Below are positions 8,792-17,719 of a stretch of 55,971 nt of DNA, piece by piece (the stretch's first letter is position 1; each line of letters begins with the position of its first letter). A program made the position numbers and the translations under genes. The DNA is from CAZULF01 sp964621215 (GTDB lineage Bacteria; Pseudomonadota; Gammaproteobacteria; UBA1113): assembly GCA_964621215.1 (NCBI GenBank), contig CAZULF010000001.1, forward strand, positions 1 to 55,971. The letters run 5' to 3'. The notes under the pieces are model-generated. The model made no database searches. It was not told the DNA's origin and worked only from the letters and a program-made list of their open reading frames with translations.

Positions 8792-10903
8792 TTATCCAAG
8801 ATTTTTCTTAATAAACTCAATAAGATCGTTAGCATCTAACGGCACACTTAAAAAATAACCTTGCACAACATCGCAATTATTATCGCGTAAAAAATCTAAT
8901 TGTTCTTGCGATTCTACTCCTTCAGCAATAACTTGCAAATTTAAGTTATGCGCTAATCCAATAATCGCCTTAACAATGTCAGCATCATTCACTTCTGAAG
9001 TAAGATCATTCACAAATGTCTTATCAATTTTTAATGCGTCAACTGATAATTGCTTTAGATAGTTCAAAGAAGAATAACCCGTGCCAAAATCATCAATCGC
9101 TATTTTTAATCCTAACGCATGCAGTTGATTGATAACGGTTTTTGTTTTTTCGGTATTAGTCATTAAAGAAGTTTCAGTCACTTCAACTTCCACCATTTTA
9201 GCCGGCAATTTATTTTTATCTAAAATAGACTTCATGACTGAAATAATATCATTCTGCATCAATTGACCAATAGATAAGTTAATTGCAATAGTGAGTGGTG
9301 TTGAAGTGATTTTATTCCATTCAAGCAACATAGCACACGCTTTTTCGATAACCCATCGTCCTAAAGGATGGATCAAGCCGGTTTCTTCTGCAGTTTGAAG
9401 AAAATCAGTTGGCAGCAATAACCCTAGGCTTGGGTGATTCCAGCGGATTAATGCTTCAACGCCAATAATTTTATTGGTTGTAAGACTAATTTTAGGTTGA
9501 TAATATAATTCTAATTCATTACGTTCAACCGCATACCGCAAGCTGTGAACCATCTCTAATTTTAGATGTACTTGCTCATTCATAACATCAGTAAAAAAGC
9601 AAAAGTTATTTCGTCCCGTTTGTTTAGCTTGATACATAGCAATGTCAGCGTTTTTGCTGAGGACAACACTGGTATCTCCTGATACCGGATACACCGCGAT
9701 ACCTATGCTAGTGCTAACGAAAACTTCGTTGCTATTCAGATAAAATGCGGGCTGAAGTGAGGTTATTATTTTTTGAGCAATTATAGCAGCATCTTCCAAT
9801 ACAGATATTTCATCCAGAATAACAGCAAATTCATCTCCTCCGAGGCGAGCAACGGTATCTGTTTCACGCACACAACCTATCAGTCGATCAGCTACACCTT
9901 TTAACAGCGAATCACCTATATCATGTCCAAGACTGTCGTTAATATTTTTAAAATGGTCTAAATCTAAAAACATCAATGCCATTTGTTTATTATTACGTCT
10001 GGCACGAGCTAACGATTGATTTATGGTCTTTTCAAACAATAATCGATTAGGTAACTTAGTTAAATGATCATATAATGCCAAGTTAGTCAGTTGTTCTTCA
10101 ATGGTTTTGCGTAAAGTAATATCGGAGAAGACAAACACAATACCATTATATTGCTTATGTTCATCATGCAGTGGGGCGGCAGTAAACTCAACCGGCAGCG
10201 TAGATTTATCTTGCTTAACAAATAGCGTATCGTCTTTATGAAAAACTCTACCATTTTTACAAGCCTCATAAATGTCGCTTTCATGCCACTCTTGTGGAGG
10301 GGTAGATTTATCTACAGCAACTTCAATATTGGTGGGCGATAAAATGGTGGAAAGGGGATGGTTTATTAGCAATTCACTGCTGTAACCTAATATTTTTTCA
10401 GCTGCGGGGTTTACAAATGTGATCATTCCCTCAGTATTTGAACCAAATATACCTTCCCCAGCTGATTTCAAAATCAACTGGAAATGTTGCAGTAATTCTT
10501 GGTATTTAACACGTTGTTCATACAATTCTAAAAATACTTTTACTTTACTTAATAAAACCACATCATCAATAGGTTTATAAAGATAATCCACGGCACCATA
10601 TTGATAGCCGCGTAGTTTGTGTTGTTCATCGGCATAATTAGCGGTAATAAAAATAACAGGAATATAACGTGTTTTATCATCCCATGACATTACTTCTAGC
10701 ACTTCATAACCATTCATGACGGGCATTTGTACATCAAGCAATATTAATACAAATTCATGTTCGAGCATCAATGCTAAGGCATCGTTACCTGATTGTGCTT
10801 TAATAATTTTAATGGGTAAAGTGGCTAATAGCTTTTCTAGGACGATAAGATTTTCTGTTTTATCGTCAACGATTAATACTTTAGGTAACTCACCTGCGCT
10901 CAT
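8792..10903 (-). CDS. REC-PAS-GGDEF-EAL cyclic-di-GMP enzyme
   Basis: A 703-residue protein. A receiver domain (about 8-120) has phosphoacceptor D57 in LILLDVQMP. A PAS domain follows (about 140-265), then a diguanylate cyclase domain with intact GGDEF at 355-359 and an RxxD inhibitory site (R346-D349) five residues before it, then an EAL phosphodiesterase domain (E483-A-L) containing DDFGTGYSSL and VIAEGVE. Both catalytic signatures look intact, so it may make and break c-di-GMP. It starts 30 bp after the histidine kinase gene on the same strand, so the kinase is the likely partner. Confidence 0.93.
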   Translation of the reverse strand: MSAGELPKVLIVDDKTENLIVLEKLLATLPIKIIKAQSGNDALALMLEHEFVLILLDVQMPVMNGYEVLEVMSWDDKTRYIPVIFITANYADEQHKLRGYQYGAVDYLYKPIDDVVLLSKVKVFLELYEQRVKYQELLQHFQLILKSAGEGIFGSNTEGMITFVNPAAEKILGYSSELLINHPLSTILSPTNIEVAVDKSTPPQEWHESDIYEACKNGRVFHKDDTLFVKQDKSTLPVEFTAAPLHDEHKQYNGIVFVFSDITLRKTIEEQLTNLALYDHLTKLPNRLLFEKTINQSLARARRNNKQMALMFLDLDHFKNINDSLGHDIGDSLLKGVADRLIGCVRETDTVARLGGDEFAVILDEISVLEDAAIIAQKIITSLQPAFYLNSNEVFVSTSIGIAVYPVSGDTSVVLSKNADIAMYQAKQTGRNNFCFFTDVMNEQVHLKLEMVHSLRYAVERNELELYYQPKISLTTNKIIGVEALIRWNHPSLGLLLPTDFLQTAEETGLIHPLGRWVIEKACAMLLEWNKITSTPLTIAINLSIGQLMQNDIISVMKSILDKNKLPAKMVEVEVTETSLMTNTEKTKTVINQLHALGLKIAIDDFGTGYSSLNYLKQLSVDALKIDKTFVNDLTSEVNDADIVKAIIGLAHNLNLQVIAEGVESQEQLDFLRDNNCDVVQGYFLSVPLDANDLIEFIKKNLG

Positions 10904-10933
10904 AATGCATTTACATCCTAATTTTGTAACTCT

Positions 10934-13900
10934 TTATAACCATTTTTTTAAAATCACTAACAAATTATCGATATCTAACGGTTTGGAAATAAAATCAGAA
11001 GCTCCAGAACGGAAACATTTTTCTTTATCGCCAGACATGGTTTTTGCTGTTATTGCAACAATAGGTAGTTGCTTAAATGCTTCCATTTTTCGAATTTTTT
11101 CTGTTGCCTCATAGCCATCCATAACTGGCATCATAACATCCATTAAAATAAGGTTTACATCTTTATTTTTTTCAAGCATCTCAATAGCTGCTTTTCCATT
11201 CGCGGCTACGATAACTTCAAGCCTAAAATTTTTTAACACTTTAGATATCGCGTAAATATTTCGCATATCATCATCAACTAATAATACTTTCTTGTTGGCA
11301 AAGGAGAGGTTACTTCCAGTTCCAGCTGTGGGTTCTGGTTTGGGTGATGTCGTTGGCATGGAAGATACAACCGAAGCAGAATTTTCTTTATCGGAGCTAG
11401 TTACCGTCTCTTGTTTATCAAACTGAGTAATGGTAGTCGTTGTTGAAGTTAGCATATCAATATTATCAGGAATAATAAGCGTAAAAGTACTGCCTTTATT
11501 TTCTTCGCTTACCAGATGAATTTTACCGTGTAATAACTTGGCAAACTGTGTTGAAATCGACAAGCCAAGTCCCGTCCCACCATATTTACGACTCGTTGTG
11601 CCATCTGCTTGCTGGAATGCTTCAAAAACCATTTGTTGCTTGTCTTTAGGGATTCCAATGCCCGTATCTGTCACACTAAAGGCAATATAAGTTTTTCCTT
11701 TGTCCAGGTCGCTTATTAAATCTGAAGTAGGGCGGTGGATATGTAGCTCAACATAACCCTGTGCAGTAAACTTAATTGAGTTAGATAGTAAATTGCGAAT
11801 CACTTGTGACACACGTTGATCATCAGTAAAAATAATGCTGGGTAGTCCGGCATCCAATTCAGTTTTTAACCCAATATTTTTTTCCTTTGTTACGTGATCA
11901 AAGTTTCTATGTGTTGCCTCTGTGAAATTAGTAAGTGGTACATCACCTAGGTGAACTTCAAGTTTACCCGCCTCTACTTTAGCTAAATCTAAAATATCAT
12001 TAATGAGCGTTAATAAATCATAGCCACTACGCGTCATAATTTTAGCAGATTCAATTTGTTCTTCAGTGAGGTTTTTGTCAGTATTTTCAGCGAATAGCTT
12101 AGCTAGAATAATCAAGCTATTTAGTGGGGTTCGTAATTCATGCGACATATTGGCAAGAAACTCAGATTTATATTTGCTTGCTTGAGCAAGCTGCTCAGCT
12201 TTTTGCTGCAGCTCGAGAGAGGCATTTTTAAGCGCAAGGTTAGCTTTTTCAATCCGTTCTTTTTGTTCAGTTAATTCTAGTGTTTTTTCTTCAAGTTTGG
12301 CATTGATGGCACGTTGTGTTTCATCTTTTGCTTTCAAATTTTCGGTATAGCGCTCTAGTTCTTCATTTGTCGTTTTTAATTCTTCTTGTTGGGTTTGTAA
12401 TTTTTCAGCTAATAATTTTTGCTCTTGCAATAATTGCTCTGTTATTTTTTGTTGTGAAGCGGCTTCCATGTGGCTGGCAAGCATGGGCATTAGATTATTT
12501 AGATAATGTTGAATTAGAGGTGTAATAGGGTGATTCCATGCAATTTCGATCGCTCCCACCAACGATTTTTCGTACAAAATTGGTAAACTATAGACTTCGT
12601 GAGCGGGTTCTTCAAACGTGCCGCTGACAATAGCTAACTCGGTATTACTTTTCAATAGAATGGGCTTTCTTTCTAATGCGGTTTGCCCAATAAGTCCTTC
12701 CCCTAATTTAAAATGATTGCTCAATGCAGCACGTTCAGTGAAAGCAAAAGAACCCAGTAAATTTAATACGTTGTTTTTTTCATCAAAATTAAATATCGCC
12801 CCACAACCCGCATTAGTATAACGGCATATTTCGCTAATGGCTTTGTTAGCAAGTGTATGCAAATCGCGTGTCTCACCCACCACATTAGCAAAACTCGTTA
12901 ATCCATCTTTCAGCCAATTCTGCTCATCAGTGCTGATTTTATTTTGTCGTAGCATTTGTGTCATGTGTTGTAGCGCCGTGCCTAAGGTATCAATAGAAGA
13001 GCGTGGCGTAATTTCCCAGCTATAATCACCTTGCGATATGGCATTGGCTTGAGTAACGATTTCATTAAAATTATCTAACATCTTATTCGCAGTGATGGCG
13101 AGTTTATCATGTTCACTTTTAATTTCTACGCGTTGACTATAATCACCCTCAGCCATTTTTTCCGTAACGCCAGAAAGATTACGCAGGGTTTCAACGACGT
13201 TATTTAATGATTGACTTAATTCATCAAATTCAAATATACCAATAATAGCGAAATTTTGGTTTAAATCCCCGGTTGCCAATTGTTTAGTCGCTTCAACTAA
13301 CTTATAGATAGGTTGCGTGATCGAACGAGTTAACATTAATCCCATTAATATTGACAAAATTAATCCGATGACAATTGAGCCGGTGATTAATGCAAAAGTA
13401 AAAATCACACGCGCATGAATTTGTTGCAAACTGCCTAAAAGCTCAAATTGATGTTGTCGTACGTAAGCATTGGCGCTTACTTGTATTGCTTGCACGAGTG
13501 GCATTATTGCATTGTCATACTTTACCAACGCGCGAACATCAGATGGGGATAACGATTTAATCAGATCATCTTGTTTTGCTTTTAAACTATGTAACATTTC
13601 AACTATTTGCTGCACCTGTGATTTATCAGCAATATCACTAGAGGTGGCAACTAAACTTTGTAATTGAGAGATTGAATTAGGAATATCTTTATTCCAGAGA
13701 TTTTGAGTATCTGTAAGGGCTGTTGTATCACCCGTACCTAGCCAGTGATGTTGGTGTAAAATATTTTGATTGACTGCTTCTTTTAATATTAAAGCCGATT
13801 GTAGGATGGGAAGTTCTTCTGCAATAAGTTCTTTAGCTGCAATATTAATTTGATTAATTTGCCATAAAGTGACCCCCATAGCCCCAAGCAATACGCCGGC

Positions 13901-13969
13901 TATGGTGATAAACCCCCAGCTGATCTGTGAGCCTAGACTGTGTTGTTTTTTTCGCAAACTCATCATCAT
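10934..13969 (-). CDS. Hybrid sensor histidine kinase (HAMP-GAF-HisKA-HATPase-REC)
   Basis: A 1011-residue inner membrane kinase. TM segments at about 17-38 and 188-212 flank a helical periplasmic sensor. One or more HAMP units (about 210-340), a GAF domain (365-500) and a long coiled coil (505-600) lead to HisKA with H610 (NMSHELRTPLNSL). The ATPase domain has NLLSNSIKFTAQG and DTGIGIP with KYGGTGLGLS, and a C-terminal receiver has LILMDVMMP. Three ATGs in a row make the exact start uncertain; AAGGAATATCG precedes the first. Phosphotransfer to the adjacent REC-GGDEF-EAL protein is inferred from position. Confidence 0.92.
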   Translation of the reverse strand: MMMSLRKKQHSLGSQISWGFITIAGVLLGAMGVTLWQINQINIAAKELIAEELPILQSALILKEAVNQNILHQHHWLGTGDTTALTDTQNLWNKDIPNSISQLQSLVATSSDIADKSQVQQIVEMLHSLKAKQDDLIKSLSPSDVRALVKYDNAIMPLVQAIQVSANAYVRQHQFELLGSLQQIHARVIFTFALITGSIVIGLILSILMGLMLTRSITQPIYKLVEATKQLATGDLNQNFAIIGIFEFDELSQSLNNVVETLRNLSGVTEKMAEGDYSQRVEIKSEHDKLAITANKMLDNFNEIVTQANAISQGDYSWEITPRSSIDTLGTALQHMTQMLRQNKISTDEQNWLKDGLTSFANVVGETRDLHTLANKAISEICRYTNAGCGAIFNFDEKNNVLNLLGSFAFTERAALSNHFKLGEGLIGQTALERKPILLKSNTELAIVSGTFEEPAHEVYSLPILYEKSLVGAIEIAWNHPITPLIQHYLNNLMPMLASHMEAASQQKITEQLLQEQKLLAEKLQTQQEELKTTNEELERYTENLKAKDETQRAINAKLEEKTLELTEQKERIEKANLALKNASLELQQKAEQLAQASKYKSEFLANMSHELRTPLNSLIILAKLFAENTDKNLTEEQIESAKIMTRSGYDLLTLINDILDLAKVEAGKLEVHLGDVPLTNFTEATHRNFDHVTKEKNIGLKTELDAGLPSIIFTDDQRVSQVIRNLLSNSIKFTAQGYVELHIHRPTSDLISDLDKGKTYIAFSVTDTGIGIPKDKQQMVFEAFQQADGTTSRKYGGTGLGLSISTQFAKLLHGKIHLVSEENKGSTFTLIIPDNIDMLTSTTTTITQFDKQETVTSSDKENSASVVSSMPTTSPKPEPTAGTGSNLSFANKKVLLVDDDMRNIYAISKVLKNFRLEVIVAANGKAAIEMLEKNKDVNLILMDVMMPVMDGYEATEKIRKMEAFKQLPIVAITAKTMSGDKEKCFRSGASDFISKPLDIDNLLVILKKWL

Positions 13970-14179
13970 CGATATTCCTTATACGAAGCGAGCTCAGCAG
14001 GTCTTTTGTTTAAAATAAGCACCGAGTGTAATTTAAATACAGCCCGACCCTCAAAATTCTCTTTCTTTATCTTTGATTATAATCGTTATTTAAAAATTAT
14101 TTTATTATTTCTTAGTAGAATCGGTTATAATGGCCATGGTAACCTTTTAATAGTAATAGCATTTAAGGAGTAATTGGCT

Positions 14180-14434
14180 ATGATGTGTAAAACGGATTCA
14201 GGCAAAAAATGTTGCAAAATGGGCGCTTTGGTTTTTGTAATTATTGCCGTATTGATGGGTATTTTGGCTTGTGCATTACCAGCAGACCAAGTCGGACATT
14301 TATTGATTGTTGCTAAATTCTTTGATGTGATGTTGCCTATTTTAGGCGCAGGTGCATTGATCAAGTATTTGTTTAGTCATCATCATTGCTGTTCAAAAGA
14401 AGGCAACGAAGCAGGTAGCTGCAGTACTAGATAG
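14180..14434 (+). CDS. Small cysteine-rich membrane protein, unknown function
   Basis: About 84 residues. An N-terminal CKTDSGKKCCKMG cluster is followed by two hydrophobic helices (roughly GALVFVIIAVLMGILAC and LLIVAKFFDVMLPILGAGALI) and a C-terminal HHHCC motif. AAGGAG at 14164-14169 is ten bases before ATG 14180; TTG 14174 at four bases is the alternative. A TATAAT lies at 14126-14131. I do not recognise the family; paired Cys and His could bind metal. Confidence 0.7.
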   Translation: MMCKTDSGKKCCKMGALVFVIIAVLMGILACALPADQVGHLLIVAKFFDVMLPILGAGALIKYLFSHHHCCSKEGNEAGSCSTR

Positions 14435-14446
14435 TAATATCTGTAT

Positions 14447-14466
14447 GGGCGAATCATTATTCGCCC
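14447..14466. repeat. R4 hairpin GGGCGAAT...ATTCGCCC
   Basis: An 8-bp perfect stem with a four-base loop between two convergent genes. The bases CCCCTAC at its edge supply the TAG stop of pdxH (14467-14469). It can stop transcription from either side, though there is no long T tract. Confidence 0.6.
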
Positions 14467-15108
14467 CTACGGCGCCAACTTCTCTAAAACCCAAGCATCT
14501 TCACACAGACTGTACAAAACTCTATCATGCAAACGGCCATTGCGGCCTTGAAAGAACTCCATCGCAGTAGGATAAATGCAAAACCCGCCCCAGCTATTCG
14601 GACAGGCGATATCTTTCCCTTGAAAACGAAGTGTAACTTCGTCAAGCTTTGAGACTAAACTACCTTCAATAATGGTACTGCTTTGTTGACAAGCATATAC
14701 TGCCAACTGACTTTCTCGGCTGCGGCTAGCAAAATAAGCAGCAGAGCGAGTAGGGGATACTTTTTTAGCATAACCTTGGATACGCACTTGGCGCGTAAGC
14801 TCGGGCCAATAAAAAGTTAGGGCTGCTAGGGGATTATCAATAAGCTGTTTGCCCTTAGGGCTGTCATAATGAGTGTAAAAAACAAAACCGGATTCATCGA
14901 CTTCTTTTAATAATACAATGCGTGCATCGGGTTGCATCTTATCATCGACAGTTGCTAATACCATGGATTGCGGTTCTTTATTCCCGGCAGCAATAGCTTC
15001 GTGAAACCATTTGACAAACTGTTGTAGCGGATCGGGATTTACTTCGTTTAACGATAAAGTTAACTCACCATATTCACGGCGTAGTTGCTGACAGTCGAGC
15101 AAAATCAT
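14467..15108 (-). CDS. pdxH: Pyridoxamine/pyridoxine 5'-phosphate oxidase
   Basis: 213 residues, the family's usual length. It oxidises PNP or PMP with FMN to make PLP, the last step of vitamin B6 synthesis and salvage. The family features are present: ARIVLLKE for FMN binding, YDSPKGKQL, PLAALTFYWPELTRQVRIQG, and the C-terminal EFFQGRNGRLHDR substrate loop. It is last in the PTS regulatory operon and overlaps the HPr gene stop by 4 bp. Its stop codon comes from the hairpin at 14447-14470. Confidence 0.96.
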   Translation of the reverse strand: MILLDCQQLRREYGELTLSLNEVNPDPLQQFVKWFHEAIAAGNKEPQSMVLATVDDKMQPDARIVLLKEVDESGFVFYTHYDSPKGKQLIDNPLAALTFYWPELTRQVRIQGYAKKVSPTRSAAYFASRSRESQLAVYACQQSSTIIEGSLVSKLDEVTLRFQGKDIACPNSWGGFCIYPTAMEFFQGRNGRLHDRVLYSLCEDAWVLEKLAP

Positions 15109-15374
15109 TCACCCTCTCCAAATTTATCGGCAATTAACTCTTCTAATGCTTGCATAGCATTGGCTTCATCATCACCATTGATTATAAGCTCTAATTCAGT
15201 ACCCTTGCTAGCAGCAAGCATCATGATACCCATAATACTTTTACCATTAACAATTTTCGTGCCGCGTTTAACTTCAATATGACTGCTAAAATGGCTAGCA
15301 ACACTGACGAATTTAGCGGATGCACGAGCATGCAAACCAAGTTTATTTATAATAGTGACAGAACGAGATAACAT
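15105..15374 (-). CDS. ptsH: HPr-family phosphocarrier protein (HPr/NPr)
   Basis: 89 residues. H15 in LGLHARAS accepts phosphate from enzyme I, and a regulatory serine lies in VNGKSIMGIM, the site HprK phosphorylates. Position beside rapZ and a mannose-type EIIA suits NPr of the nitrogen PTS, but a Ser site plus a nearby hprK also fits HPr proper. No enzyme I gene is in the window. It overlaps pdxH by 4 bp. Confidence 0.93.
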   Translation of the reverse strand: MLSRSVTIINKLGLHARASAKFVSVASHFSSHIEVKRGTKIVNGKSIMGIMMLAASKGTELELIINGDDEANAMQALEELIADKFGEGE

Positions 15375-15385
15375 GCAGTAATCCC

Positions 15386-15778
15386 CTAATTTTTATGGCA
15401 ATCCATGACGCCATTACGACCGCCTTCTATGGCTTTTTCCGCCAATTGAACCAAATCAAGTTGCGGATAATTTAATACTTTAATTAACATCGGTAAATTC
15501 AGGCCAGAAACCACTTTAATATGGCCAAACTGTTCTAGATTTTGTGCTAAATTACACGGTGTTGAACCGAACATGTCCGTTAATAATAATACGCCATCGC
15601 CACTATCCGCACGCTGAATGAACTGACCTAACTTTGGCAGTAATATATCAGGATCATTTTGATAGGATACTGCAACGGGCGTGACAGGTAGAGGCAATTT
15701 TCCATAAGTGCGTTCAGCAATATGCAACATAGCGTTGCCAATATCTTCATGCGTAATCAAAATAATACTTACACTCAT
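15386..15778 (-). CDS. PTS EIIA component, mannose family
   Basis: 130 residues. The phosphorylated histidine is H10 (ILITHEDIGNAML), and LLLTDMFGSTPCNLA matches the EIIA-Man/fructose family. No EIIB, C or D partner is nearby, so as in other proteobacteria with this arrangement it probably acts as a regulatory phosphate acceptor and not in sugar uptake. It overlaps rapZ by 4 bp. Confidence 0.92.
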   Translation of the reverse strand: MSVSIILITHEDIGNAMLHIAERTYGKLPLPVTPVAVSYQNDPDILLPKLGQFIQRADSGDGVLLLTDMFGSTPCNLAQNLEQFGHIKVVSGLNLPMLIKVLNYPQLDLVQLAEKAIEGGRNGVMDCHKN

Positions 15779-16617
15779 TTTAAATCCTGATGTCTAATTT
15801 GTACGTTTTCGCGAGTTTTTTTGAAATGTTGAAACAGTTGTTCAGCTAAATAAACGGAACGATGTTGGCCGCCAGTGCAACCAATTGCTACAGTTAAATA
15901 AATTCGATTATTAGATTCGAATTCAGGAATCCAGGTTTCTAAAAGTTGGATGATTGAATCTAACATTTTTTGTGTTTCAGGATTTTCCATTAAAAATTTT
16001 TGTACGGGAGCATCAAGACCGGTGAGTGGTCTCAGCTCAACTTCCCAATAAGGATTTGGCAAACAACGAACATCAAATACAAAATCAGAATCAAAAGGTA
16101 CACCGTGTTTGTAGCCAAAAGATTGAAATAATAACGACAGATGCTTACCTTTACGATTAATACGTGGTGTCAGTGTTTCACGTAATTGGTGAATAGTGTA
16201 ATGCGTAGTATCTAAATATAAATCGGCTAAATCAGCTATAGGTTCTAATAATTGTTTTTCTTTTTGAATAGCTTCAGCCAGAGATACATTAGCGCTGCTG
16301 AGTGGATGTTTGCGGCGAGTTTCGCTATAGCGTTTAATGAGGGTGCTATCTTCCGCATCGAGATAAATAATTTCAGTGGTGATACCCGTTTTTTTAAATT
16401 CTTCAATAATAACGTGGAACTGGTTGAGATCTGTTGGCAGGTTCCGTGCATCGATACCCACAGCAATTTTATTATAACTTTCTTTAATATGTTCTACCAA
16501 TTTTAGCAGTAGGCATACAGGTAAATTATCGATGCAGTAATAACCTAAATCCTCCAGCAAACCTAGCGAAATACTTTTACCAGAGCCGGAGCGACCACTG
16601 ACAATAATAATTTTCAT
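15775..16617 (-). CDS. rapZ: RNase adapter protein RapZ
   Basis: 280 residues, the normal length. Walker A GRSGSGKS is at 8-15; DVRCLPNPYW and the C-terminal IGCTGGQHRSVYLAEQL are signatures of the family. In enterobacteria RapZ binds the small RNA GlmZ and directs RNase E to it, tuning glucosamine-6-phosphate synthase; more widely it is a nucleotide-binding partner of the PTS-Ntr locus. It overlaps hprK and the EIIA gene by 4 bp each, so synthesis is coupled. Confidence 0.95.
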   Translation of the reverse strand: MKIIIVSGRSGSGKSISLGLLEDLGYYCIDNLPVCLLLKLVEHIKESYNKIAVGIDARNLPTDLNQFHVIIEEFKKTGITTEIIYLDAEDSTLIKRYSETRRKHPLSSANVSLAEAIQKEKQLLEPIADLADLYLDTTHYTIHQLRETLTPRINRKGKHLSLLFQSFGYKHGVPFDSDFVFDVRCLPNPYWEVELRPLTGLDAPVQKFLMENPETQKMLDSIIQLLETWIPEFESNNRIYLTVAIGCTGGQHRSVYLAEQLFQHFKKTRENVQIRHQDLK

Positions 16618-17165
16618 GTTACGTCATCACCATGTAAAGTTTGATGTTGCCGTGAAATAAACTCCTGGCTGGCGTCATAACCATTGTGTTTTAACACTTG
16701 GTTGCGAACGGCAGTTTCAATTAACACTGCAAGATTACGGCCGGGCGCAACGGGAATGGTCACCTCCGGAATAGCCACGCCTAGTATATCATCGGTGCGA
16801 TACATACCATGTAATCGGTCAATTAATTTTAACTCATCTACACTGAAAGCCACAACATTGACAATCAATTGTAAGCGTTTGCTATCTTTTATGGCATTAT
16901 CACCAAACATGACTCGGATATTTAGAATCCCTAACCCACGAACTTCTAGAAAATCCTGCAAAATGGGAGGGCACGAGCCTATGACGGTATCGGGTGCAAC
17001 CAATTTAAAATCAACCGCATCATCGGCAACTAAACGGTGTCCGCGGTTGATAAGGCCTAAGGCCAGCTCACTTTTACCAATGGCGCTGGCACCGCGCAAT
17101 AACACGCCAAAACCAGAGACATCCATAAATACACCATGAAGAGTCAGGCTATCTTGTTCATTCAT
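16614..17165 (-). CDS. hprK: HPr kinase/phosphorylase, short form (catalytic domain only)
   Basis: 183 residues against about 310-330 for full-length HprK. The P-loop GASAIGKSE lies at residues 25-33, not about 155-162, so the whole N-terminal domain is absent. The catalytic domain appears complete: ADDAVDF and the signature LEVRGLGILNIR are present. HprK phosphorylates and dephosphorylates the HPr serine. The upstream sequence is filled by ptsN, which overlaps by 8 bp, so no lost N-terminus can be hidden there. A single-domain HprK is known in alphaproteobacteria. Confidence 0.9.
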   Translation of the reverse strand: MNEQDSLTLHGVFMDVSGFGVLLRGASAIGKSELALGLINRGHRLVADDAVDFKLVAPDTVIGSCPPILQDFLEVRGLGILNIRVMFGDNAIKDSKRLQLIVNVVAFSVDELKLIDRLHGMYRTDDILGVAIPEVTIPVAPGRNLAVLIETAVRNQVLKHNGYDASQEFISRQHQTLHGDDVT

Positions 17166-17619
17166 GCTTGAGATTCGCTATAAACTTGTATAAAGATCGC
17201 ACATCTCGTGCTTGGCGGATAGAGTCCAGGTTGCTTGCCTGGCTGAAATTTTCAGCGATAGTAGCCAGCAGAGTTAAATGTGCATCGATAGACTCAGCCG
17301 GAACTAGCAGCGTCAGAATAATATCCACCGGTTCATTATCCACTCCATTGTAGTCAATACCAGCCTCCAACTGCAATAGGATAATCATAGGCTGTTTAAG
17401 ATTAGGCAGGCGGCAATGGGGAATCCCCACGCCATGACCAATACCTGTGCTACCCAGCTTCTCACGGGCTTGGAGGCTTTCCATGATGGAGGTCGTGAGG
17501 GTAGGGTTACCTAGCTCACGAGCAGCGATTTCACTAGCGATTTCAAGTGCTCTTTTTTTACTGGCCGCTTTGAGCTGTATACGGATGTTTTCAGGCGATA
17601 AAAAGTCAATTAATTGCAT
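17158..17619 (-). CDS. ptsN: PTS nitrogen-regulatory EIIA (PtsN)
   Basis: 153 residues. H68 in GVGIPHCRL is the phosphorylated histidine, and the fold-defining LGSTGIGHGVGIPH and VDIILTLLVP segments are present. PtsN links nitrogen and carbon supply to potassium transport and stress responses in proteobacteria. It is first in the operon; usual upstream partners lptB, rpoN and hpf are missing here. Confidence 0.94.
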   Translation of the reverse strand: MQLIDFLSPENIRIQLKAASKKRALEIASEIAARELGNPTLTTSIMESLQAREKLGSTGIGHGVGIPHCRLPNLKQPMIILLQLEAGIDYNGVDNEPVDIILTLLVPAESIDAHLTLLATIAENFSQASNLDSIRQARDVRSLYKFIANLKHE

Positions 17620-17719
17620 AAGTTGAGAAACGTATTGTTTTTATACGGATCCTATTCAATTCGGGGCTCCATTATGGCACTGAGTCGAGAGAGAAGCAAA
17701 TGGGGAGAAGAAGTAATGT

